From: an uncultured Bacilli bacterium
GTDB taxonomy: Bacteria > Bacillota_I > Bacilli_A > RF39 > UBA660
Reading direction: 5' to 3'
Assembly (NCBI GenBank): GCA_934149465.1
Contig: CAKPEZ010000011.1
Coordinates: forward strand, 1 to 20,758
Length of the DNA: 20,758 nt
In this document: positions 6,488-14,990 of the stretch, one piece after another
Position numbering within the stretch: the first letter of the stretch is position 1
Layout: every line of letters begins with the position of its first letter
Made by a program: the position numbers and the translations under genes
Notes under the pieces: model-generated
Seen by the model: the letters and a program-made list of their open reading frames with translations, nothing else
What the model was told of the DNA's origin: nothing
The model's database searches: none

Positions 6488-7765
6488 ATGAAGAATATCT
6501 TTAGTTATATTGAACAACTTTTTACGTCATTAGTATTTATTGTAATAGGTATTTTTTTCCTTACTATGGATGAATTAGCCTTTATATATATATTTCCGTT
6601 ATTAGGATTTCTTCTAATGGTTTCTACCTATATGAAAATAATTAATATTATAGTTTTAAGAAAAAAGCAAAATATAAAAATCTCTGAAATAATATTAAAT
6701 AGTGTACTTGGAATATTTCTTATTTTAAAACCGGAATTAGTTACTCTTTTTTTATCACAAATTTTTGGATTATATACTCTTATTCAAAGTATAGTCGGAA
6801 TGATTAATTTCACCATTTATTATCAAAATAAATTAAAAGGGAAATGGATTCATTTATTTACTGCGATTTCAACTTTTATATTTGCACTGTTATTATTACT
6901 AAGTCCAATAGAAAATTCTAAATACTTTGCTATTATAAACGGAATATACTTAATGTTTTATGGAATTAGTGATCTTATTAGTTATGTATATCCTAAAATT
7001 ACAGTAAAAATACCTTTGCCAATTATTTTTACAATGTTTTTACCTAAAGTATTATTAAAAAGGGTTACTAAAAAGTTAGTAAGAACAACTGATGATATAA
7101 ATGGCGATTTAGAAATATTAATTCACCTAGCTAAAAGTGGAAGTGCTGGATTAGGTCATGTTGAATTTTCTTTTGAAGACAAAGTTTATTCTTATGGCTG
7201 TTATAATTATCATAGCAGACGTCTTTTTGGCGGAATTGGTGATGGAATATATGGTGTATTTGATCATGATGCTTATATTAAATATTGTGTTTGCGAGAAA
7301 GATAGAATTATTTTATCTTATGGAGTAAAATTGACCAGCAAAGAAAAAGAAAAATTAAGAGGAATAATTAATAAATTTATTAATAATAATACTGAAAGAT
7401 GGTATCCTGATATGGCTTTATACGATAATAACTTAGTTCCAAAGAACGAATTTAAAGAAATGTCTAACCAAATATATGCTAAAGCGCTTGGAAAATTTTA
7501 TCGTTTCACAAATGGTAAATATAAAACATTTTTTGTTCTTAGAACTAACTGTGTAGCAGGTACTGATGAAATTCTATCTCATTTAGGGATAAAATTATTT
7601 AAACTAGAAGGTATTATAAGTCCTGGAACATATTATAAATTTCTAGATGATGAATTTCTAAAAAGAGGAAGTAAAGTTATTTCAAAAAAAATATATAATA
7701 AAACATTAGTAAAAAAATTAAACTACAAATATAAGAAAAAAAATATTGAAAAAATTTTATATTAA
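6488..7765 (+). CDS. DUF308/HdeD-like membrane domain fused to a permuted NlpC/P60-like domain
   Basis: The first ~190 residues form about six hydrophobic helices in short hairpins with the alternating pattern of HdeD/DUF308 proteins. A soluble domain of about 220 residues follows. It has GLGHVEFSFEDKVYSYGCYN (His224) and, much later, LRTNCVAGTDEILSHLGIK (Cys355). Histidine before cysteine, with the Cys at a helix start, is the order in circularly permuted papain-like folds (YiiX/LRAT/DUF4105-like), the reverse of classical NlpC/P60. It may therefore be a membrane-bound amidase or peptidase acting on cell wall or lipid-linked substrates; substrate and activity are inference. The ATG at 6488 is preferred over TTG at 6485 because of SD spacing. 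The stop overlaps an ATG in the next frame (7765), and the gene runs straight into dnaB. Confidence 0.7.
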   Translation: MKNIFSYIEQLFTSLVFIVIGIFFLTMDELAFIYIFPLLGFLLMVSTYMKIINIIVLRKKQNIKISEIILNSVLGIFLILKPELVTLFLSQIFGLYTLIQSIVGMINFTIYYQNKLKGKWIHLFTAISTFIFALLLLLSPIENSKYFAIINGIYLMFYGISDLISYVYPKITVKIPLPIIFTMFLPKVLLKRVTKKLVRTTDDINGDLEILIHLAKSGSAGLGHVEFSFEDKVYSYGCYNYHSRRLFGGIGDGIYGVFDHDAYIKYCVCEKDRIILSYGVKLTSKEKEKLRGIINKFINNNTERWYPDMALYDNNLVPKNEFKEMSNQIYAKALGKFYRFTNGKYKTFFVLRTNCVAGTDEILSHLGIKLFKLEGIISPGTYYKFLDDEFLKRGSKVISKKIYNKTLVKKLNYKYKKKNIEKILY

Positions 7766-7821
7766 TGGACAAACAAACTTTGTTATTATATAATGAAGTT
7801 AAAGAGAAGGAGAACAAGAGT

Positions 7822-9120
7822 ATGAGCATTATAGAAGTACTTCCAGCAGATAGTTATATGGTCATAAATAAAAGCATATTAAATAATGAAGATCGTAAAA
7901 TTTTAAATATGCTTTATATGCCAATTATTGGCCCAATACCAGTAATATTATATTTTGCGTTATGGTCAGATCTTGATAAATCAGAAGTAACTAGTGCTTG
8001 GTATAATCATCACCATTTAATAACAACTCTGCATCTTTCTTTAAAAGAAATAACAGAAGCAAGAAGAAAATTAGAAGCAATAGGCCTTCTTAAAACTTAT
8101 ATAAAAAAAGATAGCGTAAATAATTATATATACGAACTATATTCACCATTATCAGTTCATGAATTTTTAACTCATCCAATTCTAAATATTGTATTATATA
8201 CAAATGTAGGAAAAACGGAGTACGAAAGATTAATAGATTACTTTAAATTACCTACTATAAAAATTAGTTCATATGACAATATTACAGCATCTTTTGATGA
8301 AATATTTACATCTATACCACTTACTTCTTACGAGATAATAAACGATGATATAAGAAGAGAAAATAAACTAAAGTTAAATATTAATACTAATTTTGATTTT
8401 GATTTTTTAAAAGCATCTCTTCCCCAAAATATCAATCCAGATAAATTACTTACAAAAGATATAAAAGAACTTATTGTAAATCTATCTTACATATATGACT
8501 TAGATACGCTTCATATGTCTGGAATAGTAAAAAGTGCGATCAATGAAAGAGGAACAATATCAGCCCCAGAATTAAGAAAAATGGCTAGAAATTATTATCA
8601 GTTTGATAATCATGGCTTACTGCCTAGTATTATTGATAATAGTCAGCCAGAATACTTGCGTAAACCAGAAGGTGATAATTCTAAGCGTGCTAAAATGATT
8701 TATGATTTTGAGACTATAAGTCCATATAATTTCATTAAGAGCCGTAGCAATCATGCTGAACCTACTAAAAGAGATTTAAAATTGATTGAAGATTTAATTA
8801 TTGATTATGGATTAAAACCTGGAGTAGTAAATGTTCTTATTGATTATACTTTAAAAACAAATGATAAGAAATTAAATCGTTCTTTTGTTGAAACAATTGC
8901 AGGACAATGGCAACGTCTTAAAATAGAAACTGTTGAAGATGCTATGAAAGTTGCGGAAAAAGAACACAAAAAATATAAAAATAAGATGCCAAATAAAGAA
9001 AAATACGTTAAATTAAATAATTCTAAAGTTCCAGAATGGTTTGATAAGAGCCTAGAAAAAACGAAAACAACTAAGGAAGAAGAAGAAGAATTAAAAGAAT
9101 TATTAAAGGAGTATCAATAA
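7822..9120 (+). CDS. dnaB: Replication initiation/membrane attachment protein DnaB (Bacillus type)
   Basis: This is the Firmicutes primosome protein (not the helicase) that, with DnaD and DnaI, loads the replicative helicase at oriC and at restart sites. The N-terminal winged-helix domain is seen in ILNMLYMPIIGPIPVILYF and EITEARRKLEAIGLLKTY. The C-terminal DnaB/DnaD (DDBH2) domain is seen in YDFETISPYNFIKSR...DLIIDYGLKPGVVNVLIDYTLK...FVETIAGQW, with an acidic tail (TKEEEEELKELLKEYQ). The frame is open from an ATG at 7765, but that start lacks an RBS. The ATG at 7822 has AAGGAG (7807-7812) and begins MSIIEVLPADSYMV like family members, giving 432 aa. It is followed one base later by dnaI, so the helicase-loading proteins are made together. 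Confidence 0.92.
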   Translation: MSIIEVLPADSYMVINKSILNNEDRKILNMLYMPIIGPIPVILYFALWSDLDKSEVTSAWYNHHHLITTLHLSLKEITEARRKLEAIGLLKTYIKKDSVNNYIYELYSPLSVHEFLTHPILNIVLYTNVGKTEYERLIDYFKLPTIKISSYDNITASFDEIFTSIPLTSYEIINDDIRRENKLKLNINTNFDFDFLKASLPQNINPDKLLTKDIKELIVNLSYIYDLDTLHMSGIVKSAINERGTISAPELRKMARNYYQFDNHGLLPSIIDNSQPEYLRKPEGDNSKRAKMIYDFETISPYNFIKSRSNHAEPTKRDLKLIEDLIIDYGLKPGVVNVLIDYTLKTNDKKLNRSFVETIAGQWQRLKIETVEDAMKVAEKEHKKYKNKMPNKEKYVKLNNSKVPEWFDKSLEKTKTTKEEEEELKELLKEYQ

Positions 9121-9121
9121 T

Positions 9122-10039
9122 ATGGAAAAAATGTATGATAAAGTAAAAGAAATGTATAATAATAATGATTTATCTTTAGAAAAATATTATGATGAAAATG
9201 ATGATCCGTTGTTTAAAAAAATAACTTCTTCCTTAAAACTTCCTAAAAAAGAACTCATGAAATATACTACTAAATTTGAAGATACTGTGAGAGAATTAAA
9301 AAATTGCGATAAATGTCCCAATTTACTTTCCTGTAAAAATGAGGTAGTTGGACATGTGTATTATCCAGAAAATGATAATGGACAAGTAGTATTTTGTTAT
9401 AGAGCTTGTAAATATCAAAAAGTTTTTGAAAAACAAACGTCCTATCAAAAAAATATATATTTGTTTGATGTACCAAATGATATAAAAAATGCTTCTATGA
9501 AAGATATATATACTGATGATAAAGAAAGAATACCAGTTATAAAATGGATAAAAAATTTTCTTGACAATTATAGTAAAAATAACGAATGTAAAGGACTATA
9601 CTTGACAGGAAGTTTTGGATGTGGTAAAACATATTTAGTATCAGCAATGTTAAATGAACTTGCTAAAAAAGACTCTAATGTGGCAATTGTATATTTCCCG
9701 GAGTTTTTAAGAAGTTTAAAAAGCTCTTTTAACGATGATGATGAATTTAAAAAAAAATTCGAAACTATAAAGAAAGTTGAACTTTTGTTACTTGATGATA
9801 TTGGAGCAGAAGCTATTACTCCGTGGAGTAGAGATGAAATATTAGGGACTATTCTTCAATATAGAATGCAATCGCATTTACCAACTTTTTTTACTTCTAA
9901 TTTAAATTTGAGTGAATTAGAAGAAAATCTATCTTTGTCGGCAACTGGTGTTGATAAAGTAAAAGCAAGAAGAATAATGGAAAGAATAAAACAACTTACA
10001 GAAGAAGTAGTTTTAATTAGTGAAAATAAAAGAAAGTGA
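9122..10039 (+). CDS. dnaI: Primosomal helicase loader DnaI
   Basis: An AAA+ ATPase that loads the replicative helicase ring onto DNA. The N-terminal zinc-binding, helicase-interacting part carries Cys62, 65, 71, 92 and 96 (CDKCPNLLSC...FCYRAC). The ATPase part has Walker A GSFGCGKT (163-170), Walker B LLLLDDIGAEA (about 221-231) and sensor-like TFFTSNLNLSELE, followed by an arginine-rich ARRIMERI. At 305 aa it is the usual length. The SD AAGGAG lies in the last codons of dnaB. The stop TGA (10037-10039) overlaps the SD of the next small gene, so at least dnaB, dnaI and that gene form one translational unit. Confidence 0.95.
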   Translation: MEKMYDKVKEMYNNNDLSLEKYYDENDDPLFKKITSSLKLPKKELMKYTTKFEDTVRELKNCDKCPNLLSCKNEVVGHVYYPENDNGQVVFCYRACKYQKVFEKQTSYQKNIYLFDVPNDIKNASMKDIYTDDKERIPVIKWIKNFLDNYSKNNECKGLYLTGSFGCGKTYLVSAMLNELAKKDSNVAIVYFPEFLRSLKSSFNDDDEFKKKFETIKKVELLLLDDIGAEAITPWSRDEILGTILQYRMQSHLPTFFTSNLNLSELEENLSLSATGVDKVKARRIMERIKQLTEEVVLISENKRK

Positions 10040-10048
10040 GGATTTTTT

Positions 10049-10414
10049 ATGTTATTTGAAGAAAACAATTTTAATGCTAATTTTGAAGATGATATGCGTA
10101 AGGAAGAAACAAGTAGGGAAGCATCAGTAGAGGAAAAACCTTTAGTAGAAATAAAACAACTAAAAGAACCTGTAGTAAAAGAATTTGACGAAGATGAAAA
10201 TATAGTAATTAATAGAAGCGGTTTTAATGTTGGAAAAGAGACAGTACGTGCTCTTAATAATGGTGGCTTAAACCGTCCTAAAGCATTAGTAAGAAAGCCA
10301 ATTAATTTTCGTATGCCTGGATATAATGATAAAGGATTTTCAGCAATAGCAATTTTAACTGCCTTAATTGCAATTTCTGGAATAGTTGTTTTCTATTTAA
10401 TGTTAAAAATTTAA
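10049..10414 (+). CDS. 121-aa C-terminally anchored membrane protein of unknown function
   Basis: Residues 1-95 are hydrophilic, first acidic (EENNFNANFEDDMRKEE) then basic (NRPKALVRKPINFRMPGY). They end in one hydrophobic helix at about 97-119 (FSAIAILTALIAISGIVVFYLML) and two residues more. This predicts a single-pass protein with a large cytosolic N-terminus (tail-anchored topology). I recognise no family. The SD is GTGAGGA, shared with the end of dnaI, and dnaE follows within 20 nt, so it sits between the helicase loader and the replicative polymerase. A link between the replication machinery and the membrane is suggested by position only. Confidence 0.75.
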   Translation: MLFEENNFNANFEDDMRKEETSREASVEEKPLVEIKQLKEPVVKEFDEDENIVINRSGFNVGKETVRALNNGGLNRPKALVRKPINFRMPGYNDKGFSAIAILTALIAISGIVVFYLMLKI

Positions 10415-10433
10415 CTTATAGGGGGTGTATCTT

Positions 10434-13370
10434 ATGAATTATGTTGCATTGCAGGTTCATACTAGTTATTCTTTATTAACAAGTTTAAATAGTATAGACT
10501 TATTAGTAAAAAAAGCAAAAGAATTAGGGTACACTTCTCTTGCTATTACTGATACTAATAATATGTTTGGAGTAATGGAATTTTATAAGACATGCTATAA
10601 GTATCAAATAAAACCAATAATAGGCTTAGAATTAGAATCTTTAAATTCTAAGTTTTTGCTTTATGCTAAAAATAATAAAGGTTATCAAAATTTAATTAAA
10701 CTAACAACCATTATTTCTAATCGTCCATTAGAAATAAGTGATTTAATTAATTATCGAGATAATCTTATTTTAGTTATGCCTTCTTTTTATTACAAGGATG
10801 AAATATATCAAATATATGATGAACATTATTTAGGATATAGTAACCCATCAGAAAGAAAAGACAATCTAGAAAAACAAGTATTTATCAATGATGTTCGTTA
10901 TTTAAATGAAAAAGATTATTATTATTTAGATTATGCTTATATGATAAAAGAAGGAAAGCTTCTTGGAGAATATGAACTTAATACTAAAAAAGGTAAACAT
11001 TTACTAAGTTTAGATGAAGTAAAAAAAATATCTAGAGAAGAGGATTTAATAAATACTGTTAATATAAGTAATAATTGCAATGTTATAATAGAACATCAAG
11101 ATAATTTGTTACCGATATATGATTCTAAAATAAATGCTTTTGATTATCTTTCTTCTCTTTGTCATAAAGGATTATCAAGAAGACTTAATAATAATGTGCC
11201 AGATAATTATTTAAAAAGATTAGATTATGAATTAAAGGTCATAAAGAATATGGGCTTTTGTAATTATTTTTTAGTTGTTTGGGATTATGTTAAATATGCT
11301 AAACAAAATAATATTTTAGTTGGTCCTGGAAGAGGAAGTGCGGCTGGAAGTTTAGTTTCTTATACTCTCGGAATTACTGAAATAGATCCAATTAAATATG
11401 ATCTTTTATTTGAACGCTTTTTAAATCCTGAACGAGTTACTATGCCAGATATTGATATAGATTTTGATGCTGATAAAAGAGATGATGTTCTAAGGTATGT
11501 TATAGATAAGTATGGTGAAAAAAATGTTGCTGGAATTATTACCTTTAACACCTTAGCAGCTAAGCAAGTTGTTAGAGATGTTGGAAGAGTACTTAATATA
11601 AGTTTACCTTTAGTTGATGAAATATCAAAAAATATTACAGAAAGCACTTTAGAAAGTTCATACGAAAAAAATAAACAATTATCTTCTTTGTTATCGAGTA
11701 ATCATGAGCTATCTAAGTTATTTAATATTGCTAAAAAATTAGAAGGCTTGCCACGACATGTATCAATTCATGCTGCTGGTGTTATTATGAGTAACATTCC
11801 TTTAGATAAGACAATCCCATTATATTATAATGAAATTGGAATGTATTTAACAGGATATTCTGCTAATTATTTAGAAGAATTAGGACTTTTAAAAATGGAT
11901 TTTCTTGCAATTAAGAATTTAACATTAATGGATGAAGTTATAAATAATATCAGAAATAAAGAGCATATTAATATTACTTTCAATAATATTCCAGAAGGGG
12001 ATGCTAAAGCACTTAAAATATTTTATGATGTAAATACTGATGGAATATTCCAGTTTGAATCAGCAGGAATGAAAAATTTCTTAAGAAAGTTAAAACCAAA
12101 TTCTTTTGAAGATATATATGCCGCTATTGCATTGTTTAGACCAGGACCAATGGAAAATATAGATACATATATAAGAAGAAAAAAGAATTTAGAAAAGATT
12201 GATTATATTCATCCTAATCTAGAAAAAATACTAAAAAGTACTTATGGAATAATTATTTATCAAGAACAAATAATGCAAATAGCAAGTGTTATGGCTGGAT
12301 ATTCTTTAGGTGAAGCTGATATTTTAAGAAGGGCCATGTCTAAAAAGAAAGAAGAGATATTAGAAAAAGAAAAGCCTAAATTTATAGGTCGTAGCATTCA
12401 AAGAGGCTATAGTGAAGAAACTTCAATAAAAGTATATAATTTAATATTAAAATTTGCTAATTATGGATTTAATAAGAGTCACTCAGTAGCATATGCTTTA
12501 GTAGCGTATAAAATGGCTTTTTTAAAAGCATATTTTTATAAATATTTTATGGCTAGTTTACTTTCAAATGTACTTGGTAGTGAACTAAAAACAAAATTAT
12601 ATATATTAGAATTAAGAAAAAACAAGATAATTACTAAAATACCAGATGTTAATTTGAGTACATCTAAATATGAAGTTATGGACAATGAAATTATTTGCCC
12701 ACTTTCTATTATTAGAAATGTAGGAAGTGCAATTACTAAAGAAATAATTAAAGAAAGAGAAATATCATCTTATAAAGATATTTATGATTTTATTACACGA
12801 ATATATAAGAAAAATATAAATAAGAAAACACTTTGCACATTAATTGATGCTGGAGCACTAAGTTCTTTTGGATATAATAAAAAAACATTAATAGAAAATA
12901 TAGACAATCTTTTAAATTATGCTTCCCTTGTTCAAGATATTTCTTTGATTGAAATAGAAAAACCAGAAATAATTATATATCCAGAATATTCTAAAGAAGA
13001 ATTAGCAGTAAAGGAATTTAATTCATTTGGATTTTATTTAACTAATCATCCTTTAATTAAGTATAAAGAAGATAATGATATAAGTACTTTTAATATTCCT
13101 AGTTTATTTAATAAAAATATTGAAATTTATTTATGTGTAAATAATACTAGGGAAGTTGTTACTAAGAAAAACGATGTAATGATGTTTATAAATGCTAGTG
13201 ATGAATATGGAAATATTTCTTTAACGTTATTTCCTGATGTTTATAAAAAATATACTGGTATTGAAAAAAATGATATTATAAAAGTATTTGGCTATGTTGA
13301 AAAAAGATTTGATAATTATCAAATTATAGTAAAAAAAATAGAAATCATTAAGAAGAATAATGATTTCTAA
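10434..13370 (+). CDS. dnaE: DNA polymerase III alpha subunit, DnaE type
   Basis: A C-family replicative polymerase. An N-terminal PHP domain (QVHTSYSLLTSLNS, then AITDTNNMFGVMEFY) has lost several metal-ligand histidines found in active PHP domains. Polymerase motifs follow: GPGRGSAAGSLVSY (about 296-309), PDIDIDFD with the catalytic Asp pair (about 338-345), HAAGVIMS, GIFQFESAGM, ALFRPGPMENI, GIIIYQEQIMQIA and NYGFNKSHSVAYAL. A helix-hairpin-helix region precedes a C-terminal OB fold (about 890-970). At 978 aa it is compact compared with about 1100 in Bacillus. There is no 3'-5' exonuclease domain, so PolC, expected elsewhere, would be the main replicase. The ATG at 10434 is used because GTG at 10425 lies inside the SD AGGGGGTG. 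Its 3' end overlaps the convergent pseudouridine synthase gene. Confidence 0.95.
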   Translation: MNYVALQVHTSYSLLTSLNSIDLLVKKAKELGYTSLAITDTNNMFGVMEFYKTCYKYQIKPIIGLELESLNSKFLLYAKNNKGYQNLIKLTTIISNRPLEISDLINYRDNLILVMPSFYYKDEIYQIYDEHYLGYSNPSERKDNLEKQVFINDVRYLNEKDYYYLDYAYMIKEGKLLGEYELNTKKGKHLLSLDEVKKISREEDLINTVNISNNCNVIIEHQDNLLPIYDSKINAFDYLSSLCHKGLSRRLNNNVPDNYLKRLDYELKVIKNMGFCNYFLVVWDYVKYAKQNNILVGPGRGSAAGSLVSYTLGITEIDPIKYDLLFERFLNPERVTMPDIDIDFDADKRDDVLRYVIDKYGEKNVAGIITFNTLAAKQVVRDVGRVLNISLPLVDEISKNITESTLESSYEKNKQLSSLLSSNHELSKLFNIAKKLEGLPRHVSIHAAGVIMSNIPLDKTIPLYYNEIGMYLTGYSANYLEELGLLKMDFLAIKNLTLMDEVINNIRNKEHINITFNNIPEGDAKALKIFYDVNTDGIFQFESAGMKNFLRKLKPNSFEDIYAAIALFRPGPMENIDTYIRRKKNLEKIDYIHPNLEKILKSTYGIIIYQEQIMQIASVMAGYSLGEADILRRAMSKKKEEILEKEKPKFIGRSIQRGYSEETSIKVYNLILKFANYGFNKSHSVAYALVAYKMAFLKAYFYKYFMASLLSNVLGSELKTKLYILELRKNKIITKIPDVNLSTSKYEVMDNEIICPLSIIRNVGSAITKEIIKEREISSYKDIYDFITRIYKKNINKKTLCTLIDAGALSSFGYNKKTLIENIDNLLNYASLVQDISLIEIEKPEIIIYPEYSKEELAVKEFNSFGFYLTNHPLIKYKEDNDISTFNIPSLFNKNIEIYLCVNNTREVVTKKNDVMMFINASDEYGNISLTLFPDVYKKYTGIEKNDIIKVFGYVEKRFDNYQIIVKKIEIIKKNNDF
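13329..13368 (-). terminator. Terminator of the minus-strand rRNA-modification genes, inside the dnaE 3' end
   Basis: A perfect 11-bp inverted repeat, AGAAATCATTA (13340-13350) and its complement (13358-13368), flanks a 7-nt loop. On the minus strand it is followed by ATTTTTTTT, a classical terminator. The stem contains the stop codon of the synthase (13348-13350) and touches the stop of dnaE (13368-13370), so both coding ends and the hairpin use the same bases. On the plus strand no T-run follows immediately. Confidence 0.75.
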
Positions 13371-14034
13371 AAAGATTAAATGGCTTTTTGTTAGGTAGCT
13401 CTAAAGTGAAAGTCATTTTTTCTTTTGTGATAGGATGAATAATAGTAAGCTCTTTAGCAAATAAGGCAATATCAACATTAGGTATTGCATTTTTATTATA
13501 TTTTTGATCACCATATAAAGGGTGACCATGAGATGAAAATTGAACTCTTATTTGATGACTTCTTCCTGTATGTAAATTAATTTTTACTAAAGATAAGTTG
13601 TCTTTTTCTTCTAAAACTTGATAATCAAGAATTGCTTCTTTTCCTTTATCTTTAGTGGTAATTTTTACTATATTATTTTTGCTGTCCTTAATAAGATAAT
13701 CTATCCAAGTATCTTTATTTTTTAGATGATTTTCAACAACAGCAAAATAGATTTTTTTTATATCTCCATTTCTTATTGATTCACTTAATCTACTTGCAGC
13801 TTTAGATGTTTTTGCAAAGATCATTACTCCGCCGACTGGTCTATCTAAGCGATGAACTAACCCAAGATAAACATTTCCTGGCTTATTATATTTAATTTTA
13901 AGATATTTTTTTATAATAGTTAAAAGATCAATATCGTTTGTATCATCGGCCTGAACTAAAATACCAGGCTTTTTTTCTACTACAATAATATGATTATCTT
14001 CGTATAAAACATTAATCTTTGGTAATTCTTCCAT
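13348..14034 (-). CDS. RluA/RluD-family pseudouridine synthase
   Basis: This enzyme isomerises uridine to pseudouridine in rRNA or tRNA. The catalytic motif is GLVHRLDRPVGGVMIF with the Asp of HRLDR at about residue 64. The family also shows GRSHQIRVQFSSHGHPLYGD near the C-terminus and an N-terminal VLYEDNHIIVVEKKPGILV. There is no S4 domain, so at about 228 aa it is a short catalytic-only form, and the exact uridine targeted cannot be told. The start is uncertain: ATG at 14034 has a weak GTGGA in front, and an in-frame GTG exists at 14043. Either overlaps the end of the upstream methyltransferase gene (stop 14012-14014), which implies coupling. Confidence 0.9.
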   Translation of the reverse strand: MEELPKINVLYEDNHIIVVEKKPGILVQADDTNDIDLLTIIKKYLKIKYNKPGNVYLGLVHRLDRPVGGVMIFAKTSKAASRLSESIRNGDIKKIYFAVVENHLKNKDTWIDYLIKDSKNNIVKITTKDKGKEAILDYQVLEEKDNLSLVKINLHTGRSHQIRVQFSSHGHPLYGDQKYNKNAIPNVDIALFAKELTIIHPITKEKMTFTLELPNKKPFNLFRNHYSS

Positions 14035-14875
14035 ATATTCCACAAGGAAGTACCAAATTATTCTCTGTAATTGGTAGTCCTATTTCTCCAGTTTCAATTT
14101 TTGTATTAGGCATCATAATTTTTAAAATATTATTAAGTGAAGTAGGGGAAGTGCCAGTAGTATAAGAATTTATTAAAACAAAGCAGAAATCATCAGCTAA
14201 GATATCGCGGACTGCTGTTAGTAATTGCTTTAAATTATCTTCAAAACGCCATACTTCTCCATTAGGTCCTCTTCCATAACTAGGAGGATCCATAATAACA
14301 CCATGGTATTTATGGCCTCTTCTTTTTTCTTTTTCTAAAAATTTAAGACAATCATCTTGAATAAAACGTATTTTATGATCGTCTAATTTGCATAGATGCA
14401 TATTTTCTTTAGCCCATTCATTCATTCCCTTAGAAGCATCGACATGTACTACTTGTGAAGCCCCAGCTTTAGAAGCTGCCATAGTAGCGCACCCAGTATA
14501 AGCAAATAAATTTAAAATATTAAGATCATCTCTTTTAGAATCCTTAATTTTTTTAGCAACGTAATCCCAATTGCAAGCTTGTTCTGGAAATATGCCAGTA
14601 TGTTTAAAATTGGTAGGTGCTACTTTAAAAGTTAAATCTTTATAATTGATAGTCCATGAGTCTTTTAATTTTCTTTTAAATTCCCAGTGCCCCCCACCAG
14701 TATTACTACGGTAATAAATTCCATCATACTGTTTCCATGCTATATTGTTACTTTTAGGCCAAATACTTTGAGGATCTGGTCTTCTTAAAATTACATCTTT
14801 AAAACGATCTACTTTTTCACCATCACCGCTACATATACATTCATAATCTTTCCAATCTTTGCTAATTTCGATCAT
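14012..14875 (-). CDS. SAM-dependent RNA methyltransferase (RlmI/RlmK-like)
   Basis: A class I methyltransferase resembling the catalytic half of RlmI/RlmK-type 23S rRNA methyltransferases. Motif I is LNLFAYTGCATMAASKAGA (about 121-139), the acidic ribose-binding residue is in VVHVDASKGMNEWAKEN, and the catalytic/target loop is MDPPSYGRG (about 195-203). A small N-terminal beta domain (DYECICSGDGEKVDRF through GGGHWEFKRKL) precedes it. At 287 aa it lacks an N-terminal PUA domain as in full RlmI. DPPSY is the form seen in enzymes of this group and in N6-adenine enzymes, so the modified base is not certain. SD AGAGGTGA and a clear promoter are upstream. It forms a two-gene rRNA-modification unit with the downstream pseudouridine synthase. 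Confidence 0.85.
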   Translation of the reverse strand: MIEISKDWKDYECICSGDGEKVDRFKDVILRRPDPQSIWPKSNNIAWKQYDGIYYRSNTGGGHWEFKRKLKDSWTINYKDLTFKVAPTNFKHTGIFPEQACNWDYVAKKIKDSKRDDLNILNLFAYTGCATMAASKAGASQVVHVDASKGMNEWAKENMHLCKLDDHKIRFIQDDCLKFLEKEKRRGHKYHGVIMDPPSYGRGPNGEVWRFEDNLKQLLTAVRDILADDFCFVLINSYTTGTSPTSLNNILKIMMPNTKIETGEIGLPITENNLVLPCGIYGRITKD

Positions 14876-14896
14876 AAAATCACCTCTTGTATCCTT

Positions 14897-14926
14897 ATTA
14901 TAGCATTTTTTTAATAATTATGTAAA
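14897..14926 (-). promoter_or_regulatory. Promoter of the methyltransferase/pseudouridine synthase unit
   Basis: TTTACA (complement of 14921-14926), 18 nt, TATAAT (complement of 14897-14902) on the minus strand. The -10 ends 21 nt before the ATG, giving a leader of only about 15 nt. Confidence 0.65.
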
Positions 14927-14990
14927 CTATATGTCTAATATACTATTATTTCTTTATCAAATATACTATAATGAGTATGGTGAAAATGAT

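Noticed and set aside
7765..7821. Longer dnaB starting at ATG 7765
   Set aside because: No RBS in front and the extra 19 residues are not family-like; ATG 7822 has AAGGAG at proper spacing.
11360..11647. Minus-strand ORF inside dnaE
   Set aside because: It is the mirror of the conserved polymerase motif region; a shadow frame only.
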